The notes under the pieces: generated by a model
What the model was told of the DNA's origin: nothing
Seen by the model: the letters and a program-made list of their open reading frames with translations, nothing else
Database searches by the model: none
DNA from: Diabrotica undecimpunctata
Lineage: Eukaryota; Arthropoda; Insecta; Coleoptera; Chrysomelidae
DNA length: 64,000 bases
Direction of reading: 5' to 3'
Assembly: GCF_040954645.1 (NCBI RefSeq)
Contig: NC_092805.1
Span: 16,580,741-16,644,740 of the forward strand
In this document: one piece after another, positions 57,421 through 64,000 of the stretch
Position numbering within the stretch: position 1 is the stretch's first letter
How the letters are laid out: every line of letters starts with the position of its first letter
Program-made: the position numbers and the translations under genes

Positions 57421-57996
57421 TTTTTTATTAAATCTTGCCCAAGTACTTTCGCTCTTAGAGCATCTTCAGGGGCATCTGAAATAAGCCAAGAAACGTTTTT
57501 TTAACTTAAAAAAAATTAATTAACTTTGAAAAAACTCGAAGTTGATGGTTGATAAAATTTTTTATGTAATATAACGTTTTAGTTTTACTTCGTCAAAATT
57601 GGGCTATCCAACAAGATATGGAGAATGTCATAAACATTAAATGATAGCCTCCAGCCTCCACCACATTGATCGGCAATACCAACAATAAAAACAAATCATA
57701 GTGAAAACGGCAAACCAATCAACAATAGCCCGACAGTTAACACATTAGTACCAACAACACCACAAACTTTTGGATCTTTACCTTATATTTCATTCTTAAC
57801 ATCGAAACTTCTCAAATTATTTAAAGGATTAGCAAATATAAAAATTGCCACTAGAAATGTTAAAACCATAGCACATTTATACACTAAAAGTAAAGATCCT
57901 CTAACAACCAAGGAAAGTACCAAAGTAGTGTATCAAATACCTTGCTCAGACTGTGAAAAGGTTTATAAAGGAAAAACTTCTATGGTGAAGTCGTTT
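57421..57996 (+). pseudogene. Penelope-like element: terminal motif plus GIY-YIG start
   Basis: 57431-57475 has AAGTACTTTCGCTCTTAGAG then CATCTTCAGGGGCATCTG, a Penelope-type end motif. From about 57760 the plus strand reads SLPYISFLTSKLLKLFKGLA, NIKIATRNVKTIAHLYTKSK, DPLTTKESTKVVYQIPCSDC, EKVYKGKTS. This is the segment just before and into the GIY-YIG domain ('.VYQIPC.DC.KVYIG.TSR'), with YIG changed to YKG. It ends abruptly at 57996. Confidence 0.7.
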
Positions 57997-58454
57997 TACC
58001 CTGTCGTATTTCGGATTAACGCCCGAAAAATAATTTATGACTCTAGTTACAGCAACTCTGTTATGCTTTCCCTTTTCTACCTGCTTTGTGGTACCGAACC
58101 TTCTACTGGTCGGCTGTAGTACTTAAGGATAAATCAGCGTTACCAAAACAATTTTTTTATAAATCGTGAAAAAACGCAAATTGAATGCTTTGTGATGATA
58201 ATTTATTGAAAAAACTTTTATAATTTTATTTCAAATAAAATTGTCTCGAGAAGTGCATCCATTCCTTGCGGTCGCATAACTGGATAATTTTAATTGTTAT
58301 ATTTGCAAAAATAGTAAACAGTCTGCGGAGTCGAGGCTCTCCATTGACCGGACTCATCGGCCAATGACCGACGCGCCCTGCCACCGCCCTCGTGTATATA
58401 TTCAGAGAGCTCCGAAAAATCTCGCTATTAGTATTCAACGATCGCCGGTTTTCA
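57997..58454. other. Unassigned, may contain the left end of Sailor-like C
   Basis: 58320-58400 is GC-rich (ACCGACGCGCCCTGCCACCG) and precedes the transposase start, as an untranslated leader would. No terminal repeat was identified. Confidence 0.35.
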
Positions 58455-60640
58455 ATAGTGACAATGGATAACGTTCAAGAAAACGATAGAACATCTAAAT
58501 ATAGGTTTTTATCTCCGAGTGAGCGTCGAATTGTGTTGAAAGTGGAAAATTATTTTACTTGAGAAAAAATCAACATGGGACCAATTAGATCAGTACTAGC
58601 AGTTCAAAAAAGGACAAGTGCAGCTTGTGGAATTTCAGATCGGACCTTGCAAAGAGTTCGCAAAATGAGTGAGGAGGAATTAAGTAAGGAAAATAAAAGG
58701 ATTCGTTTGCATCCGAAAACCCTCGACTTGCCACAAGGTATTAAAATCTCAATCAGAAATATCATTTATGACATGTACAAAGCAAAAGAACATGTTACAA
58801 GAAAGACACTTACTCAAAAAAAATCGGTTGCCTGTAAAGTCGGTTTTACTGGCGAAGATTTTACGTGACAACGTTTTTTTTTTATTTAATATTTATTTTA
58901 TATATTATTTTATATTTTTTATATATTATATATTATTATATTATTACTTTATATATTATTTATATTTCATATATTATATTTTTATATATTATTTTATATA
59001 TTATTTATTTTATATTATATTATTGATCTTATTATTTTCTACAAAATTTATTTGAAAATTTTTTCGATATATCAGTTAGTTGCGGAGATATCGATCATTG
59101 AAGTTATTGTTTGCTACCAATATTTTATATATTTATTTTTTTCAGTTATAAAAAATTACTATTTCCAATTGTGTCTACCAAGTATGGTCACATGTATTTG
59201 CCTACATATTAAATAATAATAAGTACAGATAATGTTATGTGACGTTCACTTCTGATTATATATATTTTAATATTTTTAATTTTAAAAAATCAATTTGAAA
59301 ATCAAAACACTTATTCAGATCGAAGGTTCAAATTTTTACTAAATAAATTTGAAATTAATTAAAATTTGTAATTGTAAATGGTAAAGTTGAAAATTAAAAC
59401 ATTTACTAAAATTGGAATTTGAAATTCTTGCTAAACACAGTTAAATTCTAACTCCGCGCGTGGTGATTGGTCGGTTTAGTTCGTTTGTTTGGTCGCCCTG
59501 TTTTGACAGGTTAGAAGTTATAATTTGTTATTTTAAATGTTTGACTAGCAATACGCGCTGTTTCTTCTCAATCGACTGAATTACGATTGATTGCAGAGTG
59601 ATTTAAACTAATAATTTACTTAACACTATCAACATTTGTCAATAGTATGACATAACCTATAAACTCAGTTTCTCAACTTTTGTGTCAATCTAACAATTAA
59701 TCAATCAATCATAGTTTACGATAATGAAATATTAGTGTACAATTATTTACCTTTATTGTTGTAGTTGTTGTAAATGACGAATCTAAGCACTCCACATTTT
59801 CACTACAGACACAGCTGACGATACTTTAACCACACGTGTGAACTTGTATTATGACGCTTTCTCGGTTTTCCAACGCCAAGCACGCACCGATTCAACGCGT
59901 CTAATTATCTAGTGCCGCGCGCAGCGGACCGATCATGTTTGAGTGGGAGAGAGACGCAAGGCATTCGCCGGTCCGGCGGGCCTCTCTCTCGTTCGGTGAC
60001 TCACTGTAACAGACGTGAGCGGGCGTTACACTTTTTCTTGAATGACTCCGAGCCACAACCTAATTTAAGACGTTGTCACGTCAAAATAAAGGACAGAGAA
60101 CTTTATGGGTTTGACCAGTTTATCAAAAGTATTAAAAGCTATGGGTTTTAGATACAAAAAAACCAATAATCGTAAAGTGTTGTGCGAGCTGTAAAATGTT
60201 GTTGGAAAAAGGTGGAAATTTATAAGAAACTATTTAAAAAACAAGAATTCCGAATTTGCCAGACAATTTGTGTTTCTTGACGAAACATGGATTTTTGCGA
60301 AAGGAAATAATACCAAATCATCCTGGCAAGATGATTCTACCAAATGCTATTCGAATACTAGTGCGAGTAATGGCAAAAGATATATTATATTGCATGCAGG
60401 AAATACGGAAGGTTTTATACCCAATGCTAGTCTTATATTTTCTTCGACAAAAAAAACTAATGATTACCGCGGAAATATGGACGCCGATATTTTTGAACAT
60501 TGGTTTGAGGAAAATAGAACAAGTAGAACAATATGAAATAGAACAAGTTATTGATGAAGTAAGACCTTTAATTATTCGTAATGATGAAGATTCAGATGAA
60601 TCGGATAGCGAGTCAGATAGTGATGATACCTCTCCATAGA
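58455..60640 (+). pseudogene. Sailor-like transposase copy C, split and internally deleted
   Basis: N-terminal piece from ATG 58464: MDNVQENDRTSKYRFLSPSE, a stop, then frame 58575-58868: TSAACGISDRTLQRVRKMSE (helix-turn-helix), LPQGIKISIRNIIYDMYKAK, ending at GFTGEDF. After an insertion the frame resumes near 60104 with LTSLSKVLKAMGFRYKKTNN, FLDETWIFAKGNNTKSSWQD (first Asp), GKRYIILHAGNTEGFIPNAS and FEHWFEENRTSR. It then jumps to the acidic tail VIDEVRPLIIRNDEDSDESD. The second Asp and the Glu region are deleted. Same protein order as copies A, B and D. Confidence 0.75.
58861..60103. mobile_element. Insertion in Sailor-like C with ACGTGACAACGT-type inverted ends
   Basis: About 1.24 kb separates GFTGEDF from LTSLSKVLK of the transposase. 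Near its left edge is ACGTGACAACGT, and near its right edge (about 60073) ACGTTGTCACGT, exact reverse complements of each other. The left part (58870-59050) is low-complexity TATATT-type sequence; the right part (59880-60060) is GC-rich. No transposase is encoded. The right boundary is fuzzy because about 28 bases lie between the inverted repeat and the resumed frame; no target duplication was established. Confidence 0.5.
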
Positions 60641-61110
60641 TTAAGACGTAGATAGAAAAATTAACACAAAAGGGTACCAACCACCAAAAAAAAATTAAAC
60701 AAAAACCGCATGCAGGAGAGAACCGGCGCTCTTGAATGCAAGCACCAAAAAAATTAGATTAGCAAGTAAGGTAGATTAAGGACATGCCTGGACGAATGAC
60801 TGGGTATTAGATGACGGATGAAAGGATTCGATGCTTGCTCGCTCTCGACTGCACTTGGTGCAGAAAAGGGAAAGCAAGTATGGGCACACAGAACCATCAT
60901 TAGATCGCCGAACAATTGCTTTGACCGGTAGTGATAAAGCCAAATGGGCTAACCTACCACTTAAATGTAAATACACGGAAATCTCCCATTGCCTGACGGG
61001 GGATACCGCGAAATAATCGTGACCTGGCTCCAAAGACCAGGGGGCGGAGGAAAGCCGGGGCTGGTTGTACCGCAGGAGGACAACCTACCTCGATGGGTTT
61101 GGGAATGTGT
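60641..61110. other. GC-rich block of unknown origin
   Basis: Clearly richer in G and C than the rest of the window, with short frames on both strands (60831-61016 +, 60776-61033 -) and no recognised motif. It could be a retroelement leader or SINE-type sequence. Confidence 0.4.
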
Positions 61111-61702
61111 GTGTGGGAAGTAGGAATAAGTTTTTGTTTTATATAGATATATATTTTTATAGATATATTTATAAAATATATAAAAATAAAAATATAATAC
61201 AAAATTTTGAACACCCAGTATTAATATTGGCAAATTTTTTTATGCTTAATTAAAAATAGAGTTTAGTACACGCTGAAAAAGAATTTTTGTTTTTTCAGCA
61301 TAAATATTATCCACAATATTAATTTTTGAAGTTGCATGTGTAATATGAAAAATTTTTCAAAAACTTTAAATATCTCAAAAACGGCTATTTTTTCGGGAAT
61401 GGTATCCCTATAAAAATAGATCCAAAATTTTACGTAGATTCTAAAAAAAATTATAGTACGGTACACAGCAGAATCATCTCACAAAAGTGATATAAAAACA
61501 AACAAATCACAAAGTTTGTGCATTAGCCGACCACTCCAACAATCTAAATCGCACATTTGGAGTGATTATACAAATAAAAAGTGTTTTTGAATTTTTGTAT
61601 TTTAGAATTATGTATTATATTGTTTCTTATGTTATTATGGCTAGCGAACTATTCCAATCTCAATATTTATTGTCTTGAAAAAGAAACTAAACAGTTTCGA
61701 AA

Positions 61703-61762
<60 letters not shown>

Positions 61763-62534
61763 TATAATAGTGTATACTACACGAAAGCAGACTCACTGAA
61801 CAAAAAAGAACATAAAAAACATAAAACTTAGCAAACAGGTAAAACAAAATGAAACGTTTCTATTCCACAGGTACGATAATAATCAAATACTAAAAACTTG
61901 TGTTTAATATTCATCTAAACACGTTGTTTGAAGTTTTAACGAGTGAAATCTCCGTCAATTTTTCATTATGAGCCGAAGTAACGTGGTGATTAAGTATTTA
62001 TGAAGTGTGAAATCTGATAAAAGACTTGGAATCAACTGACCACACCGAAAGCCACAACTCGGAGACACTAAGGTTGGCAAATTGAGTAGAATTAATGTCG
62101 GTACATTACGTCTGGTTTAGCAGATTAAGGGAGAAACATGAGACTGTAACGCTTTGGGTATTGTTACATAGGGATGTGGGCGAATTAGTGAATACGGGAC
62201 TATTTAGCTCTAATCAAATGTGACAGCTTAAAGACACGTTAGGTCGAAACTTGATGATTACTTTATAAAGAACGAGATTGCAATATAAAAATACCGATTA
62301 GTCAAATAAAGACTATATATATGGACCTGAGTATTAGAAGAGCCAAACTCCATTTTCGTTGTTTTGAGTAATAAGCAAGTTTCAGGAAAAGTAAAATGTC
62401 AATTTTAAATTTAGGAAAAATAGATTTATAATTACTAATAACGAAATTTCAAGTAAAATGAAACTAGTATTTTTTATTACTAAATATTGTGTTGTCAAAT
62501 GTTGAGTAAGTTTGAATTTTGAAGGAGTTTGGTC
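61111..62534. other. No gene recognised; (AT)n at 61705-61755
   Basis: AT-rich. A 51-base (AT)n tract interrupts it. 62000-62340 is less AT-biased but has no supported frame. Confidence 0.5.
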
Positions 62535-62790
62535 CTTTAAAAATTAGGAAATAGTAATTTTTCTTGTATTTCTGCCTCTAAAGCAGGATAGTCATCAGCA
62601 TCTAATGTTGAGGAACGTTTTAACTGTTTAAAATACGTTTTGTTATGATCACTAATGTACGGCAACAACTGAAGAGCACAGGAATAAAACAAGGAATGTC
62701 CATTTTTACAGAAATTAAGATTACTGGCTCAATCTGTTCCAAAATATTGTAACTTTCTCTGGACAGACTATCTGTCGAATACAACAGGAA
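62535..62790 (-). pseudogene. C-terminal-like protein fragment opposite the intact ORF
   Basis: Minus strand reads DSLSRESYNILEQIEPVILI, a frameshift, then NGHSLFYSCALQLLPYISDH, NKTYFKQLKRSSTLDADDYP and ALEAEIQEKLLFPNF with a stop near 62536. 'LLPYI...HK.YF..L' recalls the C-terminal end of the QNKN family, which commonly closes with '..LLPFI...H..FY..L'. If so, a C-terminal fragment sits head-on, 125 bases from the start of the plus-strand ORF. Attribution is tentative. Confidence 0.35.
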
Positions 62791-62914
62791 CAGTTCAATG
62801 ATGTTTGTTTCGCGCTTAGTGTAGTGTTCATTCTTGCCGCTATGTATTAGCAGGTTTGTGTGTATTAGTAACGTAATAGATACGTAGTATTATAGGTTAT
62901 TGTGTTAGTAAAAA

Positions 62915-64000
62915 ATGAGTAAAAATATTGTATTAAGTTCGAAAAAAAGGCAAAAAACTGGTAGATTACAAGATGTTATGAAGAAGTTAAGACTTTCTTC
63001 TCATGAAATGGGCCCACCATGCCACTGCAAGCGGCTTAAGTGTTTTGATGTGTTGAATGACTTGGAACGGAATAGCATATTGTCTGATTTTAACAATATG
63101 ACATCCATTGATGAGCAGAATAGCTACCTTTGTGGATTAATATCCGTGGTTCCAGTTCAAAGACGCAGAAGTCGGCTGCCCGAAAGAACAGCTTCATACC
63201 ATCAAAGTAGTTTTATTTATAAAATAAGGGTCAGAAGAGATGGAAATATAAAAGAAATGTGTGTTTGTAGCAAAGCTTTTATTAGCATTCATGGAATCAC
63301 TAAAGGTAAATTAGAGCATTTACAAATATCTCTTAAACAAAATGGCCTAACACCAAAAGATATGAGAGGCAAACACAGTGCATTAAGTAATAAGTTATCT
63401 GATGCTTTATACAATAAAGTCTATGAACATATTAAATCTTTTAAGGGAAGGCTTTCCCATTACAGCCTTAAAAAGTCAAAAAAGTTGTACTTACCAGAAA
63501 GCTTTAACATTAAAAAGATGTTCTTAATATTTAAACAACTGTATCCTAATGAAAAAGTTTCGTATGAAACATACAGAATGGTTTTTAATACGAAATTTAA
63601 CATAAGTTTTGGGTATCCACATAGTGACACGTATAGTGTATGTGACAATTTCACTGCAGAAAGAAATAAATTGAATATGCAACGGCATCACGAGGCAGAA
63701 ATAAAGCGATTGGAGGTAGAACACGAATTGCATAAAAGAAAAGCACAATGGTTTTATGATAGAAAGAAGGAAGCTAAAATTAGAGCTAGGACCAATCAAG
63801 ATTTTGCAGCCATTGCGTTGGATTTCCAGAAAAACGTTTCCTTACCCAATGTATCAACCAATGACGTATATTATTGCAGGCAGTTGTCAATGTATTCATT
63901 TAACATTCACGTTTTAGCTTCTGGGAGGTCATTTTTTTATTCTTATCCTGAACATGTTGCTAGGAAAGGATCCAATGAAGTGATCTCTTTTCTTTTTGAT
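62915..64000 (+). CDS. QNKN-family DDE-like protein, open to window edge (partial)
   Basis: From the ATG at 62915 the frame is open for 362 codons and runs off the window. Visible: basic N-terminus; Cys cluster CHCKRLKC (C36, C38, C43); CVCSKAFISIHGITKGKLEH (C116, C118); SFKGRLSHYSLKKSKKLYLP; VSYETYRMVFNTKFNISFGY with C243; a charged helical stretch 247-292; then AAIALDFQKNVSLPNVSTND, where D303 is the probable first catalytic Asp; and FNIHVLASGRSFFY. The continuation expected from copy 1 (1-1556, -) is a D-x-C-x-x-QNKN block. Zinc binding by the Cys/His cluster and an RNase H-fold nuclease role are inferred. No TATA or intron evidence was found. It could be a recently active transposase or a domesticated host gene. 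Confidence 0.75.
   Translation, partial: MSKNIVLSSKKRQKTGRLQDVMKKLRLSSHEMGPPCHCKRLKCFDVLNDLERNSILSDFNNMTSIDEQNSYLCGLISVVPVQRRRSRLPERTASYHQSSFIYKIRVRRDGNIKEMCVCSKAFISIHGITKGKLEHLQISLKQNGLTPKDMRGKHSALSNKLSDALYNKVYEHIKSFKGRLSHYSLKKSKKLYLPESFNIKKMFLIFKQLYPNEKVSYETYRMVFNTKFNISFGYPHSDTYSVCDNFTAERNKLNMQRHHEAEIKRLEVEHELHKRKAQWFYDRKKEAKIRARTNQDFAAIALDFQKNVSLPNVSTNDVYYCRQLSMYSFNIHVLASGRSFFYSYPEHVARKGSNEVISFLFD

Overview
The window is AT-rich eukaryotic DNA crowded with broken transposable elements, (AT)n microsatellites and spliced coding sequence, so it comes from a large, repeat-laden animal genome. Two exons of the Notch-pathway glycosyltransferase gene fringe, together with the mix of RTE-like and Jockey-like LINEs, Penelope, piggyBac, hAT, Tc1/mariner-type, Mutator-like and PIF/Harbinger elements, point to an insect. 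A beetle with a bloated genome (a leaf beetle such as Diabrotica) is my best guess, but the species is inference.

The one confident host gene is fringe (fng) on the + strand. A 49-nt exon (22578-22626) and a 103-nt exon (40019-40121) have consensus splice sites and compatible phase. They join across a 17.4-kb intron made largely of LINE fragments and a LINE-interrupted DNA transposon. The preceding and following exons were not found, so the window probably lies inside a longer gene whose introns took up most of the mobile DNA.

Layout. 1-1556 (-): decayed copy of a DDE-like 'QNKN' family. 2.7-5.1 kb: LINE A with a second LINE nested in it, with target-site duplication (TSD). 6.1-8.7 kb: decayed transposon-like proteins and a palindrome. 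9.9-13.6 kb: Penelope-type motif, Sailor-like transposase tail, then three tandem ~0.63-kb units each carrying a similar ORF and a long hairpin. 14.6-19.3 kb: Sailor-like transposon A split by an LTR-like insertion, then a piggyBac scrap and a Jockey RT split by a FLYWCH-bearing element with a perfect 8-bp TSD. 20-21.4 kb: piggyBac relic. 22.6 kb: fng exon. 23-32.8 kb: many LINE pieces. 32.8-38 kb: Tc1 tail and Sailor-like B split by a LINE with an 11-bp TSD. 40 kb: fng exon. 40.6-50.4 kb: LINEs, including the best preserved RT (LINE B, 414 codons) nested in LINE C, and a complete-ended PIF/Harbinger element. 51-58 kb: Penelope GIY-YIG relics, LINE pieces and an internally deleted hAT with both ends. 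58.4-60.6 kb: Sailor-like C split by another insertion. 62.5-64 kb: a second QNKN-family locus whose + strand ORF is open for 362 codons to the window edge and is the least damaged mobile-type protein here.

No tRNA, rRNA, CRISPR or bacterial operon structure was seen. Identifications come from reading translations against remembered family signatures; no database search was run.
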